DNA from: Orientallactaga sibirica
Lineage: Eukaryota > Chordata > Mammalia > Rodentia > Dipodidae
Reading direction: 5' to 3'
Assembly: GCA_036365145.1 (NCBI GenBank)
Contig: JAEOAD010000939.1
Coordinates: 1-64,000 of the forward strand
Length of the DNA: 64,000 nucleotides
Part shown: positions 26,750-39,895 of the stretch, in pieces
Numbering within the stretch: the first letter of the stretch is position 1
How the letters are laid out: every line of letters starts with the position of its first letter
The notes under the pieces: generated by a model
The model's input: only the letters and a program-made list of their open reading frames with translations
Told to the model about the DNA's origin: nothing
Database searches by the model: none
Position numbers and translations under genes: made by a program

Positions 26750-29700
26750 TTGTGTAATCGAAGAAGATGTACAACTTACAAGTTTCGCTTCATTTCTAAA
26801 TTATTTTGTTTAGAGAACAAAAATCTTCATTGCCAAATAATGTACTGTGTGAAATAAGCTAGTTTGGTTCTAGGAATCAGTTGCTTTCCTACGAAGAAGA
26901 TTGAGTGCAGCAAGTTCAAACTTTCCTTGATTCTGTAATGTTCCAAGATGTACAAATTAGTAGATTTGTCTCATTTCTAAAGTTGTTTGTTTAGAAAAAA
27001 AACATCTTCATTGTCAAACACTGTACTGTGTGAAATAAGCTACTTCGGTTATAGGAATCTGTTGATTTCCTACGAAGAAGGTTTCCTTTCCTCGTATGTA
27101 TAATCTAACAAGAGGTACAAGGTAGTAGATTCGCCTCATTTCTAAAGTAGTTTGTTTAGAAAACAAACATCTTCATTGCTGAACACTGTACTGTGTGAAA
27201 TAAGCTAGTTCGGTTCTGGGAATCAGTTGCTTTCCTACGAAGAAGGTTGAGTGCAGCAAGTTCAAGCTTTCCTTGTTTCTGTAATGTTCCAAGATGTACA
27301 ACTTAGTAGATTCGCCTCATTTCTAAAGTAGTTAGTTTAGAAAACAAACACCTTCATTGCCGAACACTGTACTGTGTGAAATAAGCTAGTTTGGTTCTAG
27401 GAATCAGTTGCTTTCCTACGAAGAAGGTTCAGTGCAGCAAATTCAAACATTCCTCGTATGTGTAATCTAACAAGATGTACAACTTGTTATATTCACCTCA
27501 TTTCTAAAGTAGTTTATTTGGAAAACAAACATCTTCATTGCCGAACACTGTACTGTGTGAAATAAGCAAGTTCACTTCTGGGAATCAGTTGCTTTCCTAT
27601 GAAGAAGGTTGAGTGCAGCAAGTTCAAACTTTCCTTGCTTGTGTTATCTAACAAGATGTACAACTTACAAGTTTCACTTCATTTCTAAACTACTTTGTTT
27701 AGAAAACAAACATCTTCATTGCCAAATACTATACTGTGTGAAATAAGCCAGTTCGGTTTTAGGATTGAGTTGCTTTCCCACCAAGAAAGTTGAGTGCAGC
27801 AAGTTCAAACATTCCTTGTTCCTGTAATGTTACAAGATGTACAACTTAGTAGATTTGCCTCATTTCTAAAGTAGTTTGTTTAGAAAACAAACACCTTCAT
27901 TGCCAAACACTGTACTGTGTGAAATAAACTAGTTCGCCACATTTCTAAAGTAGTTTGTTTAGAAAACAAGCAACTTCATGCCCAACACTGTACTGTGTAA
28001 AATAAGCTATTTCGGTTTTGGAAATAGTTGCTTTCCATCGAAGAAGGTTGAGTGCAGAAAGTTCAAACTTTCCTTGTATGTGTAATCTAAGAACATGTAT
28101 AACTTACTAGATTCGCCTCTAGAAAACAAATATCTTCACTGCCGAACACTGTACTGTATGAAATAAGCTAGTTCGGTTCTAGGAATCAGTTGCTTTTCTA
28201 CAAAGTTTGTTGATTGCAGCAAGTTCAATCATTCCTACTTAGTGTAATGTAACAAGATGTACAACTTAGTAGATTCGCCTCATTTCTAAAGTAGTTTGTT
28301 TAGAAAACAAACATCTTCATTGCTGAACACTGTACTGTGTGAAACAACCTAGTTTGGTTCTAGGAATTAATTGCTTTCCTACGAAGAAGGTTGAGTACAG
28401 CAAGGTGAAACTTTCCTTGTTTGTTTAATGTAACAAGATGTACAACTTAGTAGATTCGCCTCATTTCTGAAGTAGTTTGTTTAGAAAACAAACATCTTCA
28501 TTGCCAAACATTGTACCGTGTGAAATAAGGTAGTTCAGTTATAGGAATCAGTTTCTATCCAACGAAGAAGGTTGAGTGCACCAAGTTCAAACTTTCCTTG
28601 TTTGTGTAATGTAACAAGGTGTAAAATTTAGTATATTTGCTTCATTTCAAAAGTAGTTTGTTTAGAAAACAAACATCTTCATTGACAAACAGTGTACTGT
28701 GTGAAATAAGCTAGTTTGGTTCTAGGATTCATTTGGTTGTCTTCGAGGATGGTTGAGTGCAGCAAGTTCAAACTTTCCTTGTTTATGTAATGTAAAAAGA
28801 TGTATAACTTAGGAGATTTGCCTCATTTCTAAAGTAGTTTGTTTAGAAAAGAAACATCTGCATTGTCGAACACTGTACTGTGTGAAATAAGCTGGTTCAG
28901 TTCTAGGAATCAGTTGCTTTCCTACGAAGTAGGTTGAGTGCAGCAAGTTCAAATTTTCCTTGTTTGTGTAATCTTACCAGATGTACAACTTAGTAGATTC
29001 GCATCATTACTAAATTAGTTTGTTTAGAAAACAAACATCTTCATTGCCGAACACTTTACTGTGTGAAATAAGTTAGTTCAGTTCTCGGAATCAGTTGCTT
29101 TTCTACGAAGATGGTTGAGTGCAGCAAGTTCAAACATTCCTAGTTTGTGTAATCTAAAAAGATGTACAACTTAGAAGTTTGGCTTCATTTCTAAACTACT
29201 TTCTTTAGAAAACAAACATCTTCATTGCCAAATACTGTACTGTGTGAAACAAGCCACTTTGGTTCTAGGAATCAGTTGCTTTCCTATGGAGAAGTTTGAG
29301 TGCAGCCTGTTCCAACTTTCCTTGTTTGTGTAATCTGACAAGAAGTACAAGTTAGTACAGTCGCCTCTTTTGTAAAGTACTTTGTTTAGAAAACAAACAT
29401 CTTCATTGCCAAACCCTGTACTGTGTTAAATAAGCTAGCTTGGTTCTAGGAATCAGGTGCTTTTCTACGAAGATGGTTGAGTGCAGCAAGTTCAAACTTT
29501 CCTTGTTTATGTAATCTGAAAAGATGTACAAATTAGTATATTCGCCTCATTTCTAAAGTAGGTTCTTTAGAAAACAAACATCTTCATTGACGAACACTGT
29601 ACTGTGTGAAAAAAGGTAGTTCAGTTCTAGGAATCAGTTGCTTTTCTACGAAGATGGTTGAGTGCAGCAAGTTCAAACATTCATAGTTAGTGTAATCTAA

Positions 29701-32700
29701 CAAGATGTACAACTTACACGTTTCGCTTCATTTCATAACTACTTTGTTTAGAAAACAAACATCTTCATTGCCAAATAATGTACTGTGTGAAATAAACCAG
29801 TTCAGTTCTAGGATTCAGTTCCTTTCCTCCGAAGAAGGTTGAGTGCAGCATGTTCCAACTTTCCTTGTTTGTGTAATCTGACAATATGTACAACTTAGTA
29901 GATTCGCCTCATTTCTAAAGTAGTTTGATTAGAAAGCAAACATCTTCATTGCTGAACACTGTACTGTTTGAAATAAGCTAGTTTGGTTCTAGGAATCAGT
30001 ACCTATCCTACGAAGAAGGATGAGTGCAGCAATTTCAAAGTTTCCTTGTTTTTGTAATGTTAGCCGATATACAACATAGTAGATTCTCCTCATTTCTAAA
30101 GTAGTTTGTTTCTAAAACAAACATCTTTACTGCCGAACACTGCACGGTGTGAAATAAGCTATTTTGCTTCTAAGAATCAGTTTCTTTCCTACGAAGAAGG
30201 TTGAGTGCAGCAAGTTCAAACATTCCTTGTTTGTGTAATGTAACAAGTTGTACAACTTAGTAGATTTGCTTCATTTCAAAATAGTTTGTTTAGAAAACAA
30301 ACATCTACATTTACGAAAACTGTACTGTGTGAAATAAGATAGTTCGGTTCTAGGAATCAGTTGCTTGTCTATGAAGATGGTTGAGTGCAGCAAGTTCAAA
30401 CTTTCCTTGTTTATGTAATGTAAAAAGATTTACAACTTAGGAGACTTGCCTCATTTCTAATGTAGTTTGTTTAGAAAACAAACATCTTCATTGTCGAACA
30501 CTATACTGTGTGAAATAAGCTAGTTCGGTTCTAAGAATCAGTTGCTTTTCTATGATGATGGTTGAGTGCAGCAAGTTCAAATATTCCTAGTTAGTGTAAT
30601 CTAACAAGATGTACAACTTAGTAGATTCGCCTCATTTCTAAAGTAGTTTGTTTAGAAAACAAACATCTTCATTGCCGAACACTCTACTGTGTGAAATAAG
30701 CTAGTTCCGTTCTAGGAATCAGTTGCTTTTCTACGAAGATGGTTGAGTGCAGCAAGTTCAAACATTCCTAGTTATTGTAATCTAACAAGATGTACAACTT
30801 ACACGTTTAATTTCATTTCTAACCTACTTGTTTAGAAATCAAACATCTTAATTGGCAAATACTGTACTGTGTGAAATAAGCCAGTTCTGTTCTAGGAATC
30901 AGTTGCTTTCCTACGAAGAAGGTTTAATGCAGCATGTTCCAACTTTCCTTGTGTGTGTAATCTGACAAGATGTACAATTTAGTAGATTAGCGTCAATTCT
31001 AAAGTAGTTTCTTTAGAAAACAAACATCTTCATTGCCATATACTGTACTTTGTAAAACAAGCCAGTTTGGTTCTAGGAATCAGTTGCATTCTTACAAAGA
31101 TGGTAGCCTGCAGCAAGTTCAAAGTTTCCTTGTTTCTGTAATGTTAGCAGATGTACAACTTAGTAGATTAGCCTCATTTCTAAAGTGGTTTGTTTCGAAA
31201 ACAAACATCTTCATTTCCGAACACTGGACTGTGTGAAATAAGCTAGTTTGATTCTAGGAATCAGTTGCTTTTCTACAAAGATGGTTGAGTGCAGGCAAGT
31301 TCAAACATTCCTAGTTAGTGTAATCGAACAAGATGTACAATTCATTAGCTATGCCTCATTTCTAAAGTAGTTTGTTTAGAAAACAAACATCTTCATTGCC
31401 GAACACTGTACTGTGTGAAATATGCTGGTTCGATTCTAGGAATAAGTTGCTTTTCTCCGAAGATGATTGAGTGCAGCTGGTTCAAATATTCCTAGTTAGT
31501 GTAATCTAACAAGATGTACAACTTACAAGTTTCGCTTTTTTCTGAACTACTTTGTTTAGAAAACAAACATCTTCATTGCCAAATACTGTACTATGTGAAA
31601 TAAGCCAGTTGGGTTCTAGGAATCAGTTGCTTTCCTACGAAGAAGGTTGAATGCAGTATGTTCCAACTTTCCTTGTTTGTGTAATCTGACAAGATGTACA
31701 ACTTCATAGATTAGCCTCATTTCTAATGTAGTTTGTTTATAAAACAAAGATCTTCATTGTCACAAACTGTACTGTGTGAAATAAGCTAGTTCTGCTCTCG
31801 GAATCAGTTGCTTTCCTACGAAGAAGTTTGAGTGCAGGAAGTTCAAACTTTCCTTGTGTGTGTAATCTGAAAAGATGTACAATTTAGTAGATTCACCTCA
31901 TGTCTAAAGTAGTTTGTTTAGAAAACAATCATCTTCATTGCCGAACACTGTCCTGGTTGATATAATCTAGTTGGGTTCTACGAATCAGTTGCTTTCCTAT
32001 GAACAAGATTGAGTGCAGCAAGTTCAAACTTTTCTTGTTTGTGTAATCTAACAAAATGTACAACTTCCAAGTTTCGCTTCATTTCTAAACTACTTTGTTT
32101 AGAAAACAAACATCTTCATTGCCAAATACTGTACTGTGTGAAATAAGCCAGTTCGGTTCTAGGAATCAGTTCCTTTCCTACGAAGAAGGTTGAGTGCAGC
32201 AAGTTCAAACTTTCTTTGTTTGTGTAATGTAAGAAGATGTATAACTTAGTAGATTCGCTTCATTTCTAAAATAGTTTGTTTAGAAAATAAACATCTTCAT
32301 TGCAGAACACTGTACTGTGTGTAATAAGATAGTTCAGTTCTAGGAATCAGTTGCTTTTCTACAAAGATGGTTGAGTGCAGCAAGTTCAAACTTTCCTTGT
32401 TAATGTAATCTAACAAGACGTACAACTTAGTAGATTTGTGTCATTTCTATAGTAGTTTGTTTAGAAAATGAACATCTTCAATGCCCAACACTGTACTGTG
32501 TGAAATAAGTTATTTCGGTTCTAGGAAATAGTTGCTTTCCTATGAAGAAGGTTGAGTGTAGCAAGTTCAAACTTTCTTTGTTTGTGTAATCTAAGAAAAT
32601 GTGTAACTCAGTAGATTCACCTCATTTCTAAAGTAGTTTGTTTAGAAAACAAACATCTTCATTGCCGAACACTGTACTGTGTGAAATAAGCTAGTTCGGT

Positions 32701-35700
32701 TCTCGGAATCAGTTGCTTTTCTACGAACATGGTTGAGTGCAGCAAGTTCAAACATTCCTAGTTAGTGTAATCTAACAAGATGTACATCTTACAAGTTTCG
32801 CTTCATTTCTAAACAACTTTGCTTAGAAAACATATATCTTCATTGCAAAATACTGAACTGTGTGAAATAAGCCTGTTCAGTTCTAGGAATCAGTTGATAT
32901 CCTACGAACAAGGTTGAGTGCAGCAATTTCAAACTTTCCTTGTTTGTGTAATCTAACAAGATGTACAGCTTAGTAGATTCGCCTCATTTCTAAAATAGTT
33001 TGTTTAGAAAACAAACATCTTCATTACCAAACACTGTACTGTGTGGAATAAATTAGTTTGGTTCTAGGAATGGGTTGTGTTCCTATGAAGAAGGTTGAGT
33101 TCAGCAAGTTCAAACTTTTCTTGTTTGTGCAATCTAACACGATGTACAACTTAGTAAATTGGCCTCATTTCTAAAGTAGTTTGTTTAGAAAACAATTATC
33201 TTCATTGCGGAACACTGTTCTGTGTTATATAAGCTAGTTCAGTTCTAGGAATCAGTTGCTTTCCTATGAAGAAAGTTGAGTGCAGCAAGTTCAAACTTTC
33301 CTTGTTTATGTAATCTTACAAGATGTACAACTTAGTAGATTAGCCTCATTTCTAAAGTAGTTTGTTTAGAAAACAAACATCTTCATTGCCACACACTGTA
33401 CTGTGTTAAATAAGCTAGTTCAGTTCTAGGAATTAATTGCTTTTCTATGAAGATGGTTGAGTGCCTCAAGTTCAAACATTCCTAGTTAGTGTAATCTAAT
33501 TAGATGTACAACTTACAAGTTTCACTTCATTTCTAAACTACTTTGTTTAGAAAACAAACATCTTCATTTCCAAATACTGTAGTGTGTAAAATAAGCTAGT
33601 TCGGTTGTAGGAATCAGTTGTTTTCCTACGAAGAAGGTGGCATTTAGCAAGTTCAAACTTTCCTTGTTTCTGTAATCTAACAAGAAGTACAAGTTAATAG
33701 ATTCGCCTCATTTCTAAAGTAGTTTGTTTTGAAAACAAACATCTTCATTGCCCAACACTGTACTGTGTGAAATAAACTAGTTCGGTTCTTGGAATCAGTT
33801 TCTATCCAATGAATAAGGTTGAGTGCAGCAAGTTCAAACTTTCCTTGTTTGTGTAATCTTACAAGATGTACAACTTAGTAGATTCACTTCATTTCTCAAG
33901 TAGTTTGTTTAGAAAACAAACATCTTCATGTGCGAACACTGTGCTGTGTGAAATAAGCTAGTTTGGTTCTAGGAATCAGTTGCTTTGCTACGAAGAATGT
34001 TGAGTACAGCAAGTTCAAACTTTCCTTGTATGTGTAATGTGACAAGATATACAACTTAGTAGATTCCCTTCATTTTAAAGTATTTTTTTTAGAAAACAAA
34101 CATCTTCATTGCGGAACACTGTAGTGTGTGAAATAAGCTAGTTCGGTTCTAGAAATCAGTTGCTTTTCTCTGAAGATGGTTGAGTACAGCAAGTTCAAAC
34201 ATTCCTCGTTAGTGTAAGCTAACAAGATGTACAACTTAGTAGATTTGCCTCATTTTTAAAGTAGTTTGTTTAGAAAACAAACATCTTCATTTCCGAACAC
34301 TGTACTGTGTATAATAAGCTAGTTCGGTTCTAGGAATCAGTTGCTTTTTTACGAAGATGGTTGAGTGCAGCAAGTTCAAACATTCCTAGTTAGTGTAACC
34401 TAACAAGGTGTACAACTTACACGTTTTGCTTCATTTTAAACTTCTTTGTTTATAAAACAAACATCTTCATTGCCAAGTAATGTACTGTGGGAAATAAGCC
34501 AGTTCGGTTCTATGAATCAGTTGCTTTCCTACGAAGAAGGTTGAGTGCAGCATGTTCCAACTTTCCTTCTTTGTGTAATCTGAAAATATGTACAACTTAG
34601 TAGATTAGTCTCATTTCTAAAGTAGTTTGTTTCGAAAACAAACATCTTCATTTCCAAACTCTGTACTGTGTGAAATAAGCTAGTTTGGTTCTAGGAATCA
34701 GTTGCTTTTCTACGAAGATGGTGGAGTGCAGCAAGTTCAAACATTCCTAGTTAGTGTAACCTAACAAGATGTACAACATCCAAGTTTCGCTTCATTTCTA
34801 AACTACTTTTTTAAGAAAAGAAACATCTTCATGGCCAAATACAGTACTGTGTGAAACAAGCCATTTTGGTTACAGGAATCAGTTGCTTTCCTACCGAGAA
34901 GGTTGAGAGCAGCAAGCTCAAACTTTCCTTGTTTATGTAATCTAAAACGATGTACAATTTAGTAGATTCACCTCATTTCTAAATGGTTTGTTTAGAAAAG
35001 AAACATCTTCATTGCCGAACACTCTAGTATGTGAAATAAGGTATTTCGGTCTAGGAATCAGTTGCTTTCCGACGAAAAAGGTTGAGTGCAGCAAGTTCAT
35101 ACCTTCCTTGTTTGTGTAATGTAACACGATGTACAACTTAGAAGATTCACTTCATTTCTGAAGTAGTTTGTTTAGAAAACAAACATCTTCATTGCCGTAC
35201 ACTGTATTGTGTGAAATAATCTAGTTCGGTTCTAGGAATCAGTTGCTTTCGTATGAAGAAGGTTGAATACAGCAAGTTCTAACTTTCCTTGTTTCTGTTA
35301 TCTAACAAGATGTACAGCTTACAAGTTTCGCTTCATTTCTAAACTACTTTGTTTAGAAAACAACCATCTTCATTGCCAAATACTTTACTGAGTGAAATAA
35401 GCTAGTTCGTTTGTCGGAATCAGTTGCTTTTCTAAGAAATAGGTTGAATGCAGTAAGTTCAAACTGTCCTTTTTTTCTGTAATGTTACAAGATGTACAAC
35501 TTAGTAGATTCACCTCATTTCTACAGTAGTTTGTTGAGAAAACAAACATCTGCATTTCCGAACACTGTACTGTGTGAAATAAGCAAGTTCGGTTCTCGGA
35601 ATCAGTTGCTTTTCTGCGAAGAAGATTGAGTGTAGCAAGTTCAAACATTCCTAGTTAGTGTAATCTAACAAGATGAACCACTCAGTAGTTTTGCCTCATT

Positions 35701-38700
35701 TCTAAAGTAGTTTCTTTAGAAACCAAACATCTTCATTGCCGAACACTGTACTGTGTGAAATAAGCTACTTTGGTTCTAGGAAACAGTTGCTTTTCTAAGA
35801 AGATGGTTGAGTGCAGCAAGTTCAAACATTCCTAGTTAGTGTAATTTAAGAAGATGTACGAGTTACAGGTTGCTCTTCATTTCTAAACTACTTTGTTTAG
35901 AAAACAAAAATCTTCATTGCCAAATTCTGTACTGTGTGAAACAAGCCTTTTCGGTACGAGGAATCAGTTGCTTTCTTATGAAGAAGGTTGAGTGCTGCAT
36001 GTTCCAACTTTCCTAGTTTGTGTAATCTGAAAAATGTACAACTTAGTAGATTCACCACATTTCTAAAGTAGTTTGTTTAGAAAACTAACATCTTCATTGC
36101 CGAACACTATAATGTGTGAAGTAAGCTAGTTCCGTTCTAGGAATCAGTTGCTCCTACGAAGAAGGTTGAGTACAAAAAGTTCAAACATTCCTTGTTTGTG
36201 TATCTAAGAAGATGTACAACTTAGTAGATTTGTATCTTGTCTAAAGAAGTTTGTTTAGAAAACAAACATCTTCATTGCCAAACACTGTACAGTGTGAAAT
36301 AAGCAAGTTCACTTCTGGGAATCAGTTTCTTTCCTACGAAGAAGGTTGAGTGCAGCACGTTCAAACTTTCCTTGTTTGTGTAATCTATCAAGATGTGCAA
36401 CTGAATAGATTCGCTTCATTTCTAAAGTAGTTTGTTTAGAAAACAAACATCTTCATTGCCGAACACTGTACTGTGTGAAATAAGCTACTTCGGTTATAGG
36501 AATGAGTTGCCTTTCTACGAAGATGTTTGAGTGCAGCAAGTTCAAACTTTCCTTGTTTATGGAATCTAAAAAGATGTACAACTTAGTAGATTCACCTCAT
36601 GTCTAAAGTAGGATATTTAGAGAACAAACATCTTCACTGCTGAGCACTGTACTGTGTGAAATAAGCTAGTTCGGTTTAAGGAATCAGTTGCTTTCCTACG
36701 TAGAAGGTTGAGTGCAGCAAGTTCAAACTTTCTTTGTTTGTGTAATCTAAGAAGATGTAGAACTTAGTAGATTCGCCTCATTTCTAAAGTTTTTTGTTTA
36801 GAAAACAAACATCTTTATTGCCAAACACTGTATTATGTGAAATAAGCTATTTTGTTTCTAGGAATCAGTTGCTTTCCTATGAAGAGGGTTGATTGCAGCA
36901 AGTTCAAACTTCCTTATTAATACAATCTAAAAAGTTGTACAACTTACAAGTTTCGCTTCATTTCTAAACTACTTTGTTTAGAAAACAAACATCTTCATTT
37001 CCAAGTAATGTACTGTCTGAAATAAGCTTGTTCGGTTGTAGGAATCAGTTGCTTTCCTACGAAGAAGGTTCAATGCAGCAAGTTGAAAAGTTTCTTGTTT
37101 GTGTAATCTAACAAGATGTACAAGTTATTAGCTTCGCCTCATTTCTAAAGTCGTTTGCTTAGAAAACAAACAACTTCATTTCCGAACACTGTACTGTGTA
37201 AAATAAGCGAGTTCGTTTCTTGGAATCAGTTGCTATCCTACGAAGAAGGTTGAGTGCAGCACGTTCAAACTTTCCTTGTTTTTGTAATCTTACAAGATGT
37301 ACAACTTAGTAGACTCGCCTTATTTCTAAAGTATTTTGTTTAGAAAACAAACATCTTCATTGCCGAACACTGTACTGTGTGAAATAAGCTAGTTTGGTTC
37401 TAGGAATCAGTTGTTTTCCTACGAAGAAGGTTGAGTGCAGCAAGTTCAAACTTTCTTTTTTTTGTGTAATGTAACAAGATGTACATCTTAGTAGATTCGC
37501 TTCATTTCTAAAACAGTTTGTTTAGAAAATAAACATCTTCATTCCAAACACTGTACTGTGTGAAATAAGCTAGTTCGGTTCTAGCAATCAGTGGCTTTTC
37601 TATGAAGATGGTTGAGTGCAGCAAGTTCAAATATTCCTAGTTAGTGTAATCTAACAAGATATACAACTTACAAGTTTCGCTTCACTTCTAAACTACTTTC
37701 TTTAGAAAACAAACATCTTCATTGACAAATCCTGTACTGTATGATATAAGCTAGTTCGGTTGTGGGAATCAGTGGCTTTCCTACAGAGAAGGATGAGTGC
37801 AGCAAGTTGAAACTTTCCTTGTTTGTGTAATCTAACAAGATGTACAACTCAGTAGATTCGCCTCATTTTGAAAGTAGTTTGTTTAGAAAACAAACATCTT
37901 CATTGCCGAACACTGTACTGTGTTAAATAAGCTAGTTCGGTTCTAGGAATCAGTTGCTTTTCTACAAAGATGGTTGAGTGCACCAAGTTCACATTCCTGG
38001 TTAGTGTAATCTGACAAGATGTACAACTTACAAGTTTCGCTTCATTTCTAACCTACTTTGTTTAGAAAACAAACATCTTCATTGCCAAATACTGTACTGT
38101 GTGAAATAAAGTAGTTCGGTTGTACGAATCAGTTGCTTTACTACGAAGAAGGTTGAGTGCAGCAAGTTCAAACTCTCCTTGTTTGTGTAATCTAACAACA
38201 TGTAGAACGTATTATTTTTGCCTCATTTCTAAAGTAGTTTGTATAGAAAACAAACATCTTCATTTCCGAACACTGTACTGTGTGAAGTAAGCTAGTTCGG
38301 TTCTAGGAATCACTTGCTTTCCTACGAAGAAGGTTGTGTTTACCGAGTTCAAACTTTCCTTGTATATGTCATCTAACAAGATGTACAACGTATTCGAGTC
38401 GCCTCATTTCTAAAGTAGTTTGTTTAGAAAACAAACACCTTCATTGCCAAACACTGTGCTGTGTGAACTAAGCTAGTTTGGTTCCCGGAATCAGTTGCAT
38501 TCCTACGAAGAAGGTTGAGTGCACCAAGTTCAAACTTTCCTTGTTTGTGTAGTCTAACAAAGTATACAACTTAGTAGATTCACCTCATTTCTAAAGTAGT
38601 TTGTTTAGAAAACAAACATCGTTATTGCTGAACAGTGTACTGTGTGAAATAAGCTGTTTAAGTTCTAGGAATCAGCTGCATTTCTACGAACATATTTGAG

Positions 38701-39654
38701 TGCAGCAAGTTCAATCATTCCTAGTTAGTGTAAACTAACAAGATGTACAACTTAGTAGATTTGCCTCATTTCGAAAGTAGTTTGTTTACAAAACAAATAT
38801 CTTCATTGCCGAACACTATACTGTGTGAAATAAGCTAGAGGGCTTCTAGGAATCAGTTGCTTTTCTAGGAAGATGGTTGAGTGTAGCAAGTTCAAACATT
38901 CCTAGTTAGTGTAATCTAACAATATGTACAACTTAGTAGATTCGCTTCATTTCGAAAGTAGTTTGTTTAGAAAACAAATATCTTCATTCCCCAACACTGT
39001 ACTGTGTATAATAAGGTAGTTTGGTTCTAGGAATCAGTTGCTTTTCTACGAAGATGGTTGAGTGCAACAAGTTCAAATGTTCCTAGTTAGTGCAACACCA
39101 GAAGGTATACAACTTACATGTTTCATTTCATTTCTAAACTACTTTGTTTAGAAAACAAACATCTTCATTGCCAAATACTGTACTGTGTGAAATAAGCCAG
39201 TTCGGTTCTAGGAATGTGTTCCTTTCCTACGAAGATTTAGGGCAGCAAGTTCAAACTTTCCTTGTTTGTGTAATCTAAAAAGATGTAGAATTTAGTAGAT
39301 TAGCCTAATTTCTAAAGCAGTTTGTTTAGAAAAGAAAGATCTTCATTGCCAAACACTGCACTGTGTGAAATAAGCTAGTTAGGTTCTAGGAATCAGTTGC
39401 TATCCTACGAAGATGGTTGAGTACAGCAACTACAAACTTTTCTTTTTTGTGTAATCTTAAAAGATATACGACTTAGTAGATTCGCCTCATTTCTAAAGTA
39501 GTTTGTTTAGAAAACAAACACCTTCATTGCCGAACACTGTACTCTGTAAAATAAGCTAGTTCGGTTCTAGGATTCAGTTGCTATCCTACAAAGAAGGTTG
39601 AGTGCAGCAAGTTCAAACCTTTCTTTTTTCTGTAATCTTAAAAAATATATGACT
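26750..39654 (+). repeat. Satellite family D, left arm, tandem 180-bp units
   Basis: About 72 units. Markers are TTCGGTTCTAGGAATCAGTT, GAAGAAGGTTGAGTGCAGCA, TTTCCTTGTTTGTGTAATCT, GATTCGCCTCATTTCTAAAG and GTTTGTTTAGAAAACAAAC. A second unit type, marked by ACAAGTTTCGCTTCATTTCT with AAACTACTTTGTTTAG and GCCAAATACTG, is interspersed every few units. Shortened units occur near 27,925-27,960 and 28,110-28,125. The last unit is cut by the L1 at 39,655 and the same family resumes beyond it. No gene is visible; the small open frames scattered here are satellite sequence. Confidence 0.93.
39640..39654 (+). repeat. L1 target-site duplication, left copy
   Basis: AAAAAATATATGACT lies just before the L1 5' end and is matched imperfectly by the A run plus TATGGCT just after the L1 tail (about 51,797-51,809). 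The preceding bases are CTT, so the inferred bottom-strand nick is TTTT/AA, the usual L1 endonuclease preference. The neighbouring satellite unit has AAAAGATATACGACTTAG at this place, which confirms that these bases belong to the target. Confidence 0.7.
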
Positions 39655-39674
39655 GGACTTCCGGTCAAGATGGC
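39655..39674 (+). promoter_or_regulatory. ETS + YY1 motif pair at the L1 5' end
   Basis: The element opens with GGACTTCCGG followed by TCAAGATGGC. ACTTCCGG is the reverse complement of CCGGAAGT, the preferred ETS/GABP site, and CAAGATGGC is the YY1 consensus. In human L1 a YY1 site at almost the same position directs initiation at the element's first base. By analogy this is probably a TATA-less initiator region. The motif match is seen in the sequence; promoter activity is inferred. Confidence 0.65.
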
Positions 39675-39895
39675 AGCTACCTAACCTCATCTCACTTCAC
39701 GGGGAAGAAAACAGAAGAACACTTAAGGTTAAAGGGACCTTTTTCAAGGGTTTGCTGGCTCCCGCATGCTTCCAGAGGGCAGGGTTGGATTTGCAATATA
39801 AGGAAACCACTGATTCCCAAGTTCCTCGCAGGCACAACTGTCTGAAAGGTCCCACTGGACCTGCCTGAGGCCCCTGGCAAGCCAGAAACGGAGCA
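39675..39895 (+). promoter_or_regulatory. Unique (non-monomeric) 5' leader of the L1
   Basis: This stretch of about 220 bases lies between the YY1/ETS start and the first recognisable monomer. It is not tandemly repeated and contains no open frame of note on the plus strand. A 70-codon minus-strand frame covers it (39,692-39,904) but resembles nothing I recognise. In mouse L1 the monomers are the outermost part of the 5' UTR; here a unique leader lies outside them. Confidence 0.6.

Larger units (their letters stand above)
20290..26750 (+). repeat. Satellite family C, tandem ~181-bp units
   Basis: About 35 units. Markers are GATTCGCCTCATTTCTAAAG, AGTTTGTTTAGAAAACAAAC, CACTGTCCTGTGTGAAATAA, TAGTTCTGTTCTCGGAATGAG and ACGTTTCAGTGCAGCAAGAT. 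The family shares GGAATGAGTTGC with family B and the GTTTGTTTAGAAAACAAAC dyad with family D, so it looks intermediate. Some units keep the mismatched form GTTTGTTTAGAAAAGAAAC. One B1 SINE interrupts the array at 23,318-23,484. No gene is visible. Confidence 0.9.

Noticed and set aside
1..39654. CRISPR-like array, because of regular repeats
   Set aside because: The whole ~180-bp unit is repeated without unique spacers, and the SINE, L1 and MaLR content shows a mammalian genome.
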